Below are positions 41,995 through 54,480 of a DNA stretch of 64,000 nt, piece by piece. A program made the translations under genes and the position numbers. Numbering within the stretch: the stretch's first letter is position 1; every line of letters starts with the position of its first letter. Origin of the DNA: Gigaspora rosea (lineage: Eukaryota; Glomeromycota; Glomeromycetes; Diversisporales; Gigasporaceae); the NCBI GenBank assembly GCA_003550325.1, contig QKWP01000006.1, positions 167,612-231,611 of the forward strand. Reading direction: 5' to 3'. The notes under the pieces were generated by a model, which saw only the letters and a list, made by a program, of their open reading frames with translations, did not search any database and was not told where the DNA came from.

Positions 41995-44900
41995 ATGTCT
42001 ACAGACAGCGGAATTAATAATCAGGAGGAAATAAATGTAGTGGATTTGCTAAATAGTCGTGACTGGTCTTCAACTTGTCTCGGCTCTCTAGATTCATGGG
42101 AACCTTCATTTAAGAACATTGTGGTACTTTATAACTTTTAACATAAAAACTACCGTAAGCTGCTGACTTGAGTACCCCTCCATAATTGACCAGGGGATAT
42201 TCTGCGCAAAAAAATTCGATTCGTATCCGGATATGATCCATATTATATCCTGAAGAATAGAATATTTACACTTTGAAGAATATCTAGCTGGGGTAAAACA
42301 TTGATGACTGGCAAAGTTGACGAGAAATGGACAGCGGACATATCTCTAGTCTTTGTAAATACGTACCCAGATACATGAGTCAGCAATTTATGGAAACAGT
42401 ATTTACTATAATTTACCGTAAATTTATTCCATAAATTATTAGAATCTAATTTTCCATTCACGATTTCCTACCGTTATTTTCTGCGGTCCTGATCTTATTT
42501 ATATTTATAATCAAGGTACGTTGTGCTGTATTTACTATTTCCTCAATATTATTTAATTGCTAATTGCACTTATATAGCGAACGCACCAAATCTAAAATCG
42601 AAACACCCACACGGTTAGTTATGGTATATAATTACGAATATATTTTGCTTTTATAAAGGAAACTAAAGATAATTTTAGTATTTGGAAGACCGTTTTCCGA
42701 AACTCACCCAGAACATTTTGATCATGTAAAATCAAATTATGAACGGTAATTACGCAAATGTCTCATTCCAATTACTGCCAAATGCGCAAGTATCTTATTT
42801 GCTATTCATTATAATTAAACCCAAGAATCAAATCGACCGGAAAAGGCCTATTTGAGAAAGATTTCCGTTTTATACAATATAATGATGACTACTTAGAAGA
42901 AATATATATTAGTTATACAATGAGCCCAATTTATAAAGAAGATGGAACATTTTGGGCTGCTTATAATGTGTGTGACTTTACGACTCATAAAGTTTTAGCA
43001 AATAGAAGAATAAAGGCTCTTAGTGATCTGGCAAATCATATTAATGGTTAGTGGATGTCATAATTTGCTAATAAATCAATCACATATTAATATGCCTCAA
43101 TTATATTATCCCTTAAAGATTCTGATTCTTTAGAAAGTGCTTGTCACACTATAATGAAATCATTTCGTGAAAATGATAAAGACATTCCTTTTGCATTAAT
43201 TTATCTTATCGATAATGATAACTTAAAATCTGGTATTCAACCTAGCACTGCTCGTCTAATTTCTACTACTTTTAACTACAAGGATTTACACAATAAGAAT
43301 TGGGATATACCTGATAATTTAATAGAGACTCCTAAAACAATTAATTTAATAGAAAATCCAGATGAAAAGTATGATCTATTTATAGAAGTAAAACGGCCTA
43401 CATCAAAACATTTGTTTATAAAATGTAAATCTTGGCCAGTCCATATTGTGGTGAAAGAGGATAAAGATATAAAAGTCCTTTTGAAAGATGGTTCTCAAGC
43501 AGTGCTATTTCCAATTAAGGCATCGTATGGTGGTGAATTAATTTTATCTTCTATATTAATTTGCGGTATTAATCCAAATCGTGAACTTGACAATGATTAT
43601 ATAAGTTTTTTACGAGTAAGTTGTTAGTTTATTTTTGTTTTGTAATTTTGGAAATATTCTCATAAAGATTTATAAATGTAGTCGGTTGTGACTTACGTTA
43701 GCACAATAATAACAAATGGCAAGATAAGAGAAAACGAAAGAAAACAAGTAGAAATGCTGGCCAATTTGAATAATCAAAAGCTCAAGTTTTTTCAAAATAT
43801 AAGTCGTGAATTGCTAGGTAATGATCAATTATCGTAATATACATGTTATAATTCTTGAAATATTACTAATTTTCACTCAATCTTTATAGCTCCATTAACA
43901 TTAATACTTTCACCACTTGATGAGGCTATTAATTCATGTCTGCAAGAAACAATTATGCATTCACACCTTCAAATTGTTCAGCGAAACACTCATAGACTGC
44001 TCAAGTTAGTTAATAATTTGCTTCAAGTAAGTTATATATATTACAATCTTTAATAACCGATCTAAAAATTACTGTATTAAACAGCAAAATTGCATTTTTA
44101 CCTTTTTTGCAGTTTTCAAATATTGAAAGTGGTCAACTAAAGGCTCACTATTGTGAAACAGATATTGCACAATTTACTCGTGAATTAGCATCTAATTTTA
44201 ATAGTATGGCCGTAAAACTAGGTTTAGATTATATTATTGACATTCCAGATCCTGATAAATTGAAACAAGCCTTAGAAAATGAAGTTTACTTGGATCATGA
44301 CATGTTTGAGACAATTGTTTATAATCTTTGTACGTATTTATACTCTCAATACTTTTGTATGAAAAGGATAGAATTTGATTATGCTAATATTGACATTTTA
44401 AAGGTTCAAATGCATTTAAGAATACATGGAATGGACATATCAAAGTCAGCTTATATATTGAAAATAAAAATGAAAGAAGTACAATAATTCTTGAAGTGTC
44501 GGATACAGGTGATAATATTTATTAAGTTCATTATAATTCTTTTATTATGCATTATATTTATTCTTCATGAATTATTTTAGGTGTTGGAATTCCAGAAGTT
44601 GACCTCCTAAACATATTTCAACGTTTTTACCGCACAAAATCTCAACAATCACGTAGTTATGAAGGCACTGGGATTGGTCTCGCTCTCGTAAAAGAGCTTA
44701 TTACGTATCATGGCGGGGAGATTTCCGTAACTTCAAAAGTTGGTCAAGGGACTACATTCAGCTGTCGATTTCTAACAGGATTTAAACACTTACCGAAGAA
44801 TCAAGTTTACTTTAATAAGAGAAACAATGAATTGAACCAAGAACGCTATTTATATACAAAAAAACAACTATATATAGAGGAAGGCTTGCAATGGATTCGT

Positions 44901-47775
44901 AGCAATAAACTTACAAATAAAAAATTTATACTAAATCCGGAATCAATAGATGATAGTAATAATGTAGACATTGGTAAAATATCTTCGAATATGACTAAAA
45001 AGCAAAAGCATAAAATTTTACTTGTTGAAGATAATGCTGACATGAGGTAATGAGTTTGTTGATTAAGTTCGAATTTATAAACCGCCCAAACATAATTTAA
45101 ATATAAATCCTATTACCTTATTTATTGTTATAGAAATTATTTAGAAGAACTTCTAAGAAATGAATTTGAAGTTTATTGCGTTTATAATGGAAATGATGCT
45201 ATTATATTTTTAACAAAATCAATCGAATTACCAGATTTAATACTTAGTGGTAGGCAAACTATTTTATTCTTAAATTGTGCGATAACAAATTATTTAATTT
45301 ATTAACATGAATGATAGACGTTATGATGCCAATTATGAATGGATATGAACTATTAAATATGTTAAGATCTAACATAGCAACTCGATTAATTCCAATTATC
45401 TTATTAACTGCAAGGGCTGATGAAAATTCTGGTACTATTTATTTCAAAAAAATTATTTTTTAGATGTTTTAGAACCAATTTTAACACACTCATTTTAGGA
45501 TTAGATTACGGTGCAGATGACTATTTAGTGAAGCCATTTAGTTCTCGAGAATTAATTGCCCGTATACATACTAATATTAAACTTTCACAACTTCGTAATC
45601 AATTAATTTCTCAACAATGTAAACAAGAAGAAATAAAACAATTATTAACTTCAATTTCTAGTAATATTCTTTCTGGATTGGATTTAAAAGAAACACTTTC
45701 AGAAGCTGTTAAGGATATTCATGAAATATTACCATGTGATAGAGTATTTGCTATTTCATATGAACCTTCAGAATCTAAAAACTATACAATAATTGCTTTA
45801 TCTAAAGATTCAAAGGTGTTAAGGTATTATTCTATCATGTTGAAGTGTAAAATCATTTAATTGACCTCTAATCTAATAATAAATTTAAAAATTTTATAAA
45901 AGTGACACTAAATTTGAACAATTAGAAGCATCTATAAATCAACTAGAATCTTCTAATTATGAAGATAAAGGATTTAAAATAGAAGTGTTACCCAACACAT
46001 ATTGTGTTGATTTTTGTAAACAAGTTTCTATGCTATCTATGATTATAAAAATACATGATAGATCTCAGGTGGGAATAAAAGCACATAGGTCACCAAATTC
46101 TAGTTGGTCCGATTTAGAAATTAAGTTATTTCAACAAATATCAATTCAAATAAATTTAGTTTTTGATTATATGACATTGTTAGAAGAGAAACTAGCAAAT
46201 GAATCACGAATAAAATTTATTAAAGCTACTGATAATATTAAACATATGATATTAGCCAATATGTCACATGGTAAGATATATTTATTGTTATTTCTATTGT
46301 AAAATGTTCTAATTTTATTAATTTTATTATATAATAATTATTAATTCTAACCAGAATTGCGAACACCATTAGGAACTGTTATGAGCATCAGTTCTTCCTT
46401 TGAAAATGAAGAATTAACTGCTCAGCAAAAAAACTTGAACAAAATCTTATTACATGCTTCTAATATAGTATTATCAACGATTAATAATATTTCTAATATA
46501 GTGAATATAGAGGAGTATAAAAGTGCTTCAGTAAATAGAGTTTTTGATTTATTGGATTTATTTGAAAACGCAATTGAAATATTTGGAGAAAGAGCAGGAA
46601 ATAAGAAAATTGAGTTAGCCTTGAATTATAACTCTGATACTTTACCAAAATATGTAAAAGGTGATCCTGAAAGGTAATATTATATTATTTTTATTAAATA
46701 TAGAAGAAAATTACTTAAATTTATTTTTCTACTATAGACTAAGATTAATATTAATGAATTTATTATCAAACTCGTATGTCTTGTTTTCTTATAAATAACA
46801 TAATATACCTTATTATTATAGCTATTAATTCTTAAGTTATTTTTTATTAAGAATCAAATTTACTGAAGAAGGTGAAGTAATACTGAAAGTCTTTTTGAAA
46901 TCATCAAGTGATGAAAGTTCTAAAGATGAAAATTTTATAAAATTATTAATTATACTAAGTGATACTGGTATTGGGTAAGTTAATAAATCAAATATAAATT
47001 ATATTAATATACAGTACACATATATTGATTATTAATCATGTACACTTATAATAGCATAAATTCCGAAGTTATAGATAGTTGGCAAAGTAATTTAAAAGTC
47101 AATGAATTGAAGATTATACAACAAGATGGCACAGGATTTGGATTATTAGCATGTAAACAGCTAGTAGAAATTAATGGTGGTGAAATGGGAGTAGAAAGTC
47201 AATTAGAGAAAGGAAGTAAATTTTGGTTTACATGGAATGTTGAGATAGTACAAGAATCATATACAAAAAAAGCTTCAAACTATTATATTTATCCATCAAA
47301 AATACTGTTCAATAGATTAACTAATCACAATTTGAAACGCATAATATTGATCCATCCACTCAAAAATATAAGAGATGCAATAACAATATGTTTTAAAGAT
47401 TGCTTTGATATAGACTTATTTGACACATATAATGAAGGAATTGAAACTGCAATATACTATAAAGAATTATATAATCGAGCACCTTATTGTATGGCATTTA
47501 TTAATATTGATGAAAATAATGCAGATGAGATTGTAAAGGCTGCATTAAAATTAAGGAAAATACATGATAATGATTTATTAATCATTTTTATAGTGTTTTC
47601 AAACATGTCTGGAAGGGCTTTATTAAAGAAGTTAATTAAAAATATTGGAGGAAAAATTGCTAGCATATTCAAACCTATTACGCCTAAAAAGCTATTAAGT
47701 CATTATTTCCAAAATAATATTGAAGAAAATATTATAAATGAAGAAATTTTAAATAATCTTCAAAGAATGAATTAG
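41995..47775 (+). CDS. Hybrid histidine kinase with two kinase modules and a central receiver, 19 exons
   Basis: Exons: 41995-42123, 42443-42515, 42578-42613, 42679-42745, 42826-43046, 43134-43615, 43682-43817, 43890-44026, 44113-44329, 44404-44508, 44581-45046, 45134-45249, 45318-45431, 45499-45823, 45903-46270, 46355-46673, 46738-46773, 46852-46974, 47055-47775. All introns are GT-AG and phases agree, giving 1,396 residues. Order: PAS/GAF-like sensor (about 45-340); HisKA-like helix where the usual SHEL reads SREL (Arg378); ATPase with N-box NLCSNAFKNT, SDTGVGIP and EGTGIGL; receiver 679-790 with E684/D685, acceptor D729, T759, K778; second GAF-like part; HisKA 2 with intact H997 (MSHELRTPLG); ATPase 2 with NLLSNS, SDTGIG, GTGFGL; receiver-like tail lacking the acidic pair and acceptor Asp. 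No membrane segment, so probably cytosolic. Expected role: phosphorelay signalling to an HPt protein. Module 1 cannot autophosphorylate in the usual way. Intron 1 (319 nt) is far longer than the others (62-87 nt). Confidence 0.92.
42124..42442 (+). other. Long, conserved first intron of the kinase gene
   Basis: GTACTT...TTATTAG, 319 nt. Joining its flanks gives FKNIV-NLIFHSRFPTVIF. The paralogue has the matching intron at 63570-63886 (317 nt) with about nine positions in ten the same, similar to the exons around it. Blocks such as GTACCCCTCCAT and GACTGGCAAAGTTGACGAGA are kept. Confidence 0.75.
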
Positions 47776-49978
47776 TATTAGTATTTAAAATTGGTATGCA
47801 CAAAATTTACATGTGCAGGTGTTTTTTATTATTTAAGAATTTTTTTTAATATACAAGTATTTTGTAAAAAAAATTTGAGTATTTATGTAAGTAAGTTTTA
47901 AGCAAAATATCAAAATATAAATAAAATTATATATAAGTTATATTTGTACAAGTAGAAAATAAAAATTATTTACACACAGTGTAAGGAAGATAAAATTTAT
48001 ATGCATACTATGCACTTTCATCCTGAATTTTACAATTTTGTGCACATTATAAATAAAATATTTCTGTATATATGGGGTGCCATTTATTAAAACAGCCCAT
48101 TTTTACAATTTTTTGAAAATGAGTTTTTATTAGTTCATATAAATTTTAACATGATCAACATTTTTCAATTAAAAATGAAAGTCAATTTGCATAAAACAAA
48201 TAGTTAAACCCAATTATCTCAAAATAAGATTATGTAAAAATAGGCTGTTTTAATAGATAACATACCAATTATTTATATATAAAGTATATTATATTAATAT
48301 TCAAAAATCTATGGATAATATTTAAAATTTTACATAAACAATGGGTTAATATTAATCAGTATGTTAGTAAATTTGTAAAAAAAGTTTTATAGCATAATTG
48401 TTTACAGTAAATCATAGTATTGTAGAATTCGCAACTGTATTCAAACAGAAAATTTGTTTCATAATAGGAATATAATTTATGACAATGATTCCAATACAAT
48501 CTAACTCAACTTTAACAACTAACTGTTTATCATCATAGTAGTTTGTGATTTTTTGTAACAAATTCTTTACAATAAGTTATGATAGAATAATTTCAATATA
48601 TGCAGTATTAGTTATACTAGCTTAACCACATACTGCTATAGTGTATCACTGATAGTTCATAAGCTTTGTAATAGAATATTTAAAGTAAATCAAAAAAAAT
48701 TATACCATTTCAATACATTCTAACTCATAGTTAGCTAATACAATAAGGTTATTGCTAGTAAAATTATAAGATTTAAAAAAATAATAAAGAATCTTTAAAT
48801 AAAACATCTTAAAATTCATTTATGAATGCCCAATCTTTATTATTTTTGATAAATAAGCTTGAATAAAATAATTCTAAAAAAACCTTAATTGAGAAATTAT
48901 AACTAAAAGGTGTAAAATGATCAACATTTGTTAATTGTAAGTAATAGCATTTTAATAATAAAATTTCATAGTACTGTGAATAGTTAAAGATCATCTTATT
49001 TAAAATGTCAAAAAATAAAAAATATACAGTAAAACTTGTAAACAAAGGGCAAATAAACTCAAATTTTCACCATGGCCCATATGGGATTTCAAATCTAAAA
49101 CTGCAAATAATAGTATTTTAAATCTTCTTTTTCATCTTTATATGAGTGTAATAACTATAATAAATAATCAAGAATTTTTATATCTATTGTTAATAACCTG
49201 TTAAACCTTTTGCAGTTAGGCTTTTAGTATTCTGTAGAAGAAAATTTAGTGATGTACAAAACAATAGTCAACTTAATATATCGGGAATTGTTTGAAAGTC
49301 AAACTGAGCAAAATGCATTTATTTGTCACCAAAAATCTGCTAGAATAGAAAATTCTAATGGGATTGGAGTTAAAATTAATAAACAAAATGCATTCATTTA
49401 TTATTAAAAATCTGTTGGACAGATAATACTAGTGAAAGGTCTGTAAAATTGTTATAGTTAATTTGACTATTTAGAATTTAACTAGCATGAATTTTTAGGA
49501 ATACTATAGAGTATTTCAATTGTCAAAAGGCTGGGCATCTCTCACAAATACTAAAGTCAAAAAAAAGGCAAAGAAAAAAGAATCAAAGCAAAAGTTGTCA
49601 ATTTTTTAAAACAATTTTTTTTAAATAGAAACCTAAACTCCAAAATAAAATAACAGCCAAAAAGATGCAAGATGAACTATTGAAATTCATGCATTTTGGA
49701 GAAATCAGAAGGACTATGTGCCCTAAGTAACTACAATCCAAAACTGAATTGGTCATTATTCTAGAGAAGTTGATCAACAAGGAACAGCCATTGCACTTGA
49801 AACTTTTAAAGCTATGAGTTCTCCAAATGAAGAAAATTAGTAAATATCTGTACTTTATTCTATTTTTAAATAATATCAAATTTGACAAAAATTTATCAAA
49901 AATAGAGTTAAAAAGAATGAATATAAGATGTTTGTTATTATCAAAAATTGGTTGATATGTGAAATTCTAATACTGTAA
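47776..49978. other. AT-rich DNA downstream of the kinase gene
   Basis: No frame with coding character. Contains the MITE at 48074-48266. Minus-strand frames near 48809-49045 and 49598-49888 have AT-driven composition and are not credited. Confidence 0.5.
48074..48266. mobile_element. MITE with GGGGTGCCATTTATTAAAAC ends
   Basis: GGGGTGCCATTTATTAAAAC faces, inverted, GGTATGTTATCTATTAAAAC; pairing runs on through AGCC(C/T)ATTTTTACA. Wording resembles the Harbinger-like family at 49979-50340, but the 3-bp TSD is not clear here. Confidence 0.7.
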
Positions 49979-50340
49979 GGGGCTTGCCATTTATTACGTA
50001 ATATTTTTTACTTAGTAGCCACCTCTACCCATGTATGGTGTGATTACTTTATCTAATTCTAATTAATTAATATAATAGGACCCCGAGCAATCTATGAACA
50101 GCTAACTATTTTAAAAAATCTTAATATATTACTAAAAATAGAAAAGATCTACAGAAAATAGTCAAAAATAATTATTAATATTACTAAATATAGAAAAGAT
50201 CTACAAAAAATAGTCAAAAATAAGCAAAAGCAAATAGTGACCTATCTATGTATAGCTCGGGGTCCTAATATAATATAGACATGATCACTACCTCTGACCA
50301 TGTATCCATAGTAAAAATTATGTAATAAATGGCATGCCCC
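49979..50340. mobile_element. PIF/Harbinger-like MITE carrying a nested insertion
   Basis: GGGGCTTGCCATTTATTACG at the left faces, inverted, GGGGCATGCCATTTATTACA. TAA on both sides (49976-49978, 50341-50343). It is the same family as 25711-25875, which shows the unoccupied site of the nested element at 50078-50265. Confidence 0.9.
50078..50265. mobile_element. Mutator-like MITE, 188 bp, nested
   Basis: GGACCCCGAGCAATCTATG faces, inverted, GGACCCCGAGCTATACATAG. The 10-bp TSD TAATATAATA is perfect (50068-50077, 50266-50275), and the related MITE at 25711-25875 has the empty site. Inside, a block with AGAAAAGATCTACA and AATAGTCAAAAATAA is repeated twice in tandem. A 9-11-bp TSD fits Mutator-like elements. 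Confidence 0.87.
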
Positions 50341-50343
50341 TAA

Positions 50344-50685
50344 TATATCAAGATGGCTATTGCTAACAAAATGGAATTGTTGTAGAAAAACATAAATAGA
50401 TTGCATTTATTTGTCATCAAAACTATATATAAATAGAATATAATGGTTTATGCAATAAATTGAAATATTCAAAATTCCTATACATAAGCATTTTTATTTA
50501 TTTTATATAATAGATATATAACACACAATATACACACTAATTATTACATACTTAGATAATACTATATCTTATTGAACCTGAGTTAATCTTAAATAATAAC
50601 AAGAATTATTTAAAAAGTTGCTTATTTTTTCAAAATGAGTATAAAAAAAAAATATATGTAATAATATATTGCTCAGATTAGATAC
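50344..50685. other. Unassigned AT-rich stretch
   Basis: Nothing recognised between the MITE and the LTR. Confidence 0.4.
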
Positions 50686-51375
50686 TGTTACAAGTGACTA
50701 TTGCCTTTAATATAGTACTTACAACACAGCACACAGTGACAGGGATCTTGTAAAGGTCAGAGAAGATATGAAGCGGTATAAAAGTGGAATATTACTTCAC
50801 TAAAGCAGTTCAGTTTATATTTATTAAATAACAAGAGTATTATTTATTGAGCAAAGATATATTTTATTTATTTAGATAATAAGATTCAAGAGCTACAATT
50901 ATTTTTAAGCATGTAAGGGAAATCTGAGTCTAAGCTAAAAAGCTAAAGTATAGAAGGTCCGAAAGCTAGGGTTTATATATCTTTTTAGAAATAAATTCGT
51001 GTAAAAGTATAAAAGTATAAAAGTATAGTAATAAAGTATAAAAGTATAAAGATATAAAGGTATAAAAGTATAAAAGTATAAAGGTATAAAGGTATAAAGA
51101 TATAAAGATATAAAGGTATAAAGGTATAAAGGTATAAAGGTATAAAGGTATCAAGGTATAAAGGTATAAAGGTATAAAGGTATAAAGGTATAAAGGTATA
51201 AAGGTATAAAGGTATAAAGGTATAAAGATATAAAAGTATAAAGGTATAAAGGTATAAAGGTATAAAGATATAAAGGTATAAAGGATCCTTCTATATTATT
51301 CTGTGTCTCTATTACGCTATGCTAAAATATTCTCAGAATTTTCTAGATTTTTAATGAAAAACCTATTCTATAACA
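50686..51375 (-). mobile_element. 3' LTR of the Ty3/gypsy element
   Basis: On the minus strand it starts TGTTATAGAATAGG after a purine-rich AAAGGGGATGGAAA tract and ends CACTTGTAACA, giving TGTTA...TAACA ends. It shares promoter-like and 3' blocks with the solo LTR 16018-16745 in the same order. Confidence 0.82.
51003..51283 (-). repeat. 8-bp tandem array (GGTATAAA)n inside the LTR
   Basis: About 34 units of GGTATAAA with AGTATAAA and AGATATAAA variants. It occupies the same position as the AGTTTTAC array in the solo LTR, just before the TATATAAACCCTAGC block (element sense). Plus- and minus-strand frames across it are meaningless. Confidence 0.95.
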
Positions 51376-51739
51376 TTTCCATCCCCTTTAAGAATGAACT
51401 CCGTGAGTTCTCATTTCTAATATTTTATCAACGCATCTACTGAAAATTCATTCAGGCTACTAATGGAAATATGTTCTGCCTGATATAATTTGACAAGGTC
51501 CAGGTATTTAAAAACTTGATAGATCCATTTAGTGCCCTTCCATATCTTATTTGTTCGGGCTGATTCTAGAAAAGATTTAATCAGTTCTCTGATTTCTTTA
51601 GAGATTATAGGATTATCTTGAAATTCTTCTTGAAGTTTTTCTAGATAATAATATGCTTCAAGAGTCTGAACTTGTTTTTCTTTTTGGTTTCCTCGTGTTT
51701 CTCAGTCTAACATTGAATTATTTCATTAACTTGATCTTT

Positions 51740-52093
51740 TCAAGCATAAGTTAAAAAAGGGTCTGCACGAAGGGGAGTGTTGTGTTTTTCTTCAGTCAGG
51801 TCACTAATAATTTTAGCAAATTTAATTTTTGTTTTAGAAGTAGGAGCTTCTGGGTCTTCAAATTCTATTTCAGAGTTATGTTCTTCGATGTTTTCTGGTT
51901 CATCAACTTTATGTGATAGAGTTAATTCTTCACTTAAAGGTAATTCAATAGTTGTTTCAGTATAGTCATTAAGGGGATCATTTTGTAAAGAGTCTGGATC
52001 TTCTGTAGGAAACTGAAAAGAGAGCAAAATAGTATTTCTATCTGTTACTGTAATTTGATTTTCTGTAATAACAAGGCTATTATTAACAGCCAA
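51740..52093 (-). other. Acidic open frame in the 3' part of the Ty3/gypsy element
   Basis: 117 codons on the minus strand, rich in Glu, Asp, Thr and Pro (for example FEDPEAPTSKTKIKF). It lies between the integrase region and the 3' LTR, where some gypsy elements have an additional frame. I do not recognise it. It may be an element-encoded accessory protein or a displaced part. Confidence 0.4.
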
Positions 52094-52789
52094 AGGATCT
52101 CAGTTCCAACTTTAAACTAATGCAAGTAGACTAATTAGAGTTTGAGGTTAAAGGGTAACAGTTTTCATTTTAGAGATTAAAATTTTGTTATTAAGAGAAA
52201 AAGGAAAAGGAGAAATATTTTTAGAAATTTTAATAGTAGAATAAAGGTTGCTAATTTAATAAAAAAATATTGTTGCACATGCTAAATTAATGAACAGGGC
52301 TGTGTGATTGTTTCACAGTATTAATCATGTGACTGAAAAATTCGTAATGATGATTACATCAAAAAACTTTCTTGTAGATCAAAAAAATGTTGTCAAGTCA
52401 ATTTGCACATTCTGGTGATGTTTGTACTAAGATAAGCTTATAGAAAAGATGTGGAATCTTCTGATGGATATATAGTCAAAATTTCAGCTTAAATGGAGCA
52501 ATATTGATCAACTTCACTTAGTAGCAAACATTCTATAAATTCAAAACCTAATTTTCTATATATTCTAAAGACAAAATGTCAATGGTGATATGTTGCCATA
52601 GCAACCCTTATATGGTCAGCCAATCACATTAAAGATTGATGATCATATAAATAAAAATTTTTTTATTTATTCTTGATTTTGGTTTTTTTTTATTTTTTAG
52701 AACCTGGAGCTGCTGGAGCCGCCGCTGGAGCCATCGCTGAAGCAATATAAAGGTATTGGCCATTTCTGTAGATATTTCAGTACGTTTTT

Positions 52790-53865
52790 GTCATTTTTGG
52801 CAGGTTATTTTTTTTTTAAACGAATGCGGTATAAGAATGTAGCATGATAGCTAGTTTTTTTTTATATTTAATAAACAGTACTAACATTCTTATGTTCTTT
52901 TCTTTAGAATGAACATAGTACAATTGATGAGAAGTAGCTAGAACAGACATATCACAGTATTTATTTTTTGATTTTTTTTTAATATAAGTACTAACATTAC
53001 ATTCTTTTCTTTATAATGAATGTAGTATGATTTAGTATGATTGTTTGGGTGTAAAACAGACGTATCACAGTATATTGGGGTTTCTTTTTTTTTAATATAA
53101 GTACTAAAGTTACGTTCTTTTCTTTAGAACGAATGTAATACAGTTGGGATGTAGCTAGAACTGACGTATAACGACGTATCACAGTATATACTGGTAGGTT
53201 TTTCTTTTTTTTCTTTTTTTTATATTAATATAAGTACTAACGTTACGTTTTTTTCTTTAGAATAAACATAGTACAGTTAGGATGTACCAAGAATGGACGT
53301 ATAACGATGTATCACAGTATATAGGTTTTTCTTTTTTTTTATTAATATAAGTACTAACGTTACGTTCTTTTCTTTAGAATGAACGTAGTATGATTGTTAG
53401 GATATAGAATGACATATCATGGTATATAGGATTTTTTTTTTTAATCTAAGTACTAACATTACGTTCTTTTCTTTAGAACGAACATAGTACGATTGGGATG
53501 TAGCTAGAACGAACGTATAACAACATATCACGGTATATACCGGTAGGTTTTTTTTTATATTAATATAAGTACTAATGTTATGTTCTTTTTTTTAGAACAA
53601 ACGTAGTACAGTTGGGATGTACCTAGAACAGACGTATAATAACGTATCACAGTATATAGGGTTTTTTTTATTAATATAAGTAATAACGTTATGTTCTTTT
53701 CTTTAGAACGAACATAGTATGATTGTTGGGATATAGAACGATGTATCACAGTATATAGGTTTTTTNNNNNNNNNNNNNNNNNNNNNNNNNNNNNNNNNNN
53801 NNNNNNNNNNNNNNNNNNNNNNNNNNNNNNNNNNNNNNNNNNNNNNNNNNNNNNNNNNNNNNNNN

Positions 53866-53897
<32 letters not shown>

Positions 53898-54480
53898 AGT
53901 ACTAACATTACGTTCTTTTTTTTAGAACGAATGTAGTATGGTTGGGATGTAGCTAGAACAGACGTATAATGATGTATCACAGTATATACCAGTAGGTTTT
54001 TCTTTCTTTTTTTTATATTAATATAAGTACTAACGTTACATTCTTTTCTTTAGAACAAACATAGTATGGTTGGGATGTAGCTAGAACAGACGTATAACGA
54101 CGTATCACAGTATATAGGTTTTTTTTTTTATATTAATATAAGTACTAGCGTTACGTTCTTTTCTTTAGAATGAACATAGTATGATTGTTGGGATGTAGAA
54201 CGACGTATCATGGTATATAGTTTTTTTTTTCTTTTAATTTTTTTTTTATAATGTAAGTACTAACATTACGTTCTTTTCTTTAGAACGAACATAGTATGAT
54301 TTAGTACAGTTGTTGGGTATAGAACAGATGTATCATGGTATATTGGGGTTTCTTTTTTTTAATATAAGTACTAATGTTATGTTTTTTTCTTTAGAATTTT
54401 TTTTTATATACTAACGGGACTTTTTTTTAGAAAATTGTAGTACAATTGTTAGTTAGTATAGGTCATAGCAGTAGCAAAAT
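52790..54480 (-). repeat. Satellite of about 115 bp, 13 units visible, interrupted by a gap
   Basis: Each unit contains AAGTACTAACGTTACGTTCT, then TTTAGAACGAACGTAGTA, GGGATGTAGCTAGAACAGAC, GTATAACGACGTATCACAGT and ATAGG plus a T run. Units differ mainly by CG changing to TG or CA (ACGTTACGTTC against ACATTACATTC). Length varies in the T run. Frames across it are chance products. Confidence 0.92.
53766..53865. other. Assembly gap of 100 N
   Basis: Exactly 100 undetermined bases inside the satellite. The round number suggests a placeholder, so the true array length is unknown. Confidence 0.99.

Noticed and set aside
42243-42461. 72-codon minus-strand frame inside kinase intron 1
   Set aside because: No composition or homology cue, and the region is explained as an intron; the length alone is not convincing.
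44330-44487. Continuation of the plus frame through 44487 in the kinase gene
   Set aside because: Reading through loses the ATPase N-box. Splicing GTACGT...TTAAAG (44330-44403) restores NLCSNAFKNTWNG, so the stretch is an intron followed by exon 10 in another frame.
44846-45043. Antisense frame in kinase exon 11
   Set aside because: Sense strand has splice-consistent coding with kinase motifs.
49598-49888. 96-codon minus-strand frame
   Set aside because: The plus strand of the same stretch looks marginally more protein-like (ELVIILEKLINKEQPLHLK) but is interrupted; neither was convincing enough to annotate.
52703-52745. Gly/Ala-rich mini-exon after a T-rich acceptor-like tract
   Set aside because: Only about 15 codons of simple sequence with no partner exon; probably a GC-rich simple repeat.
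52997-53980. Minus-strand frames of 61 and 141 codons
   Set aside because: They are translations of the satellite, one of them crossing the assembly gap.
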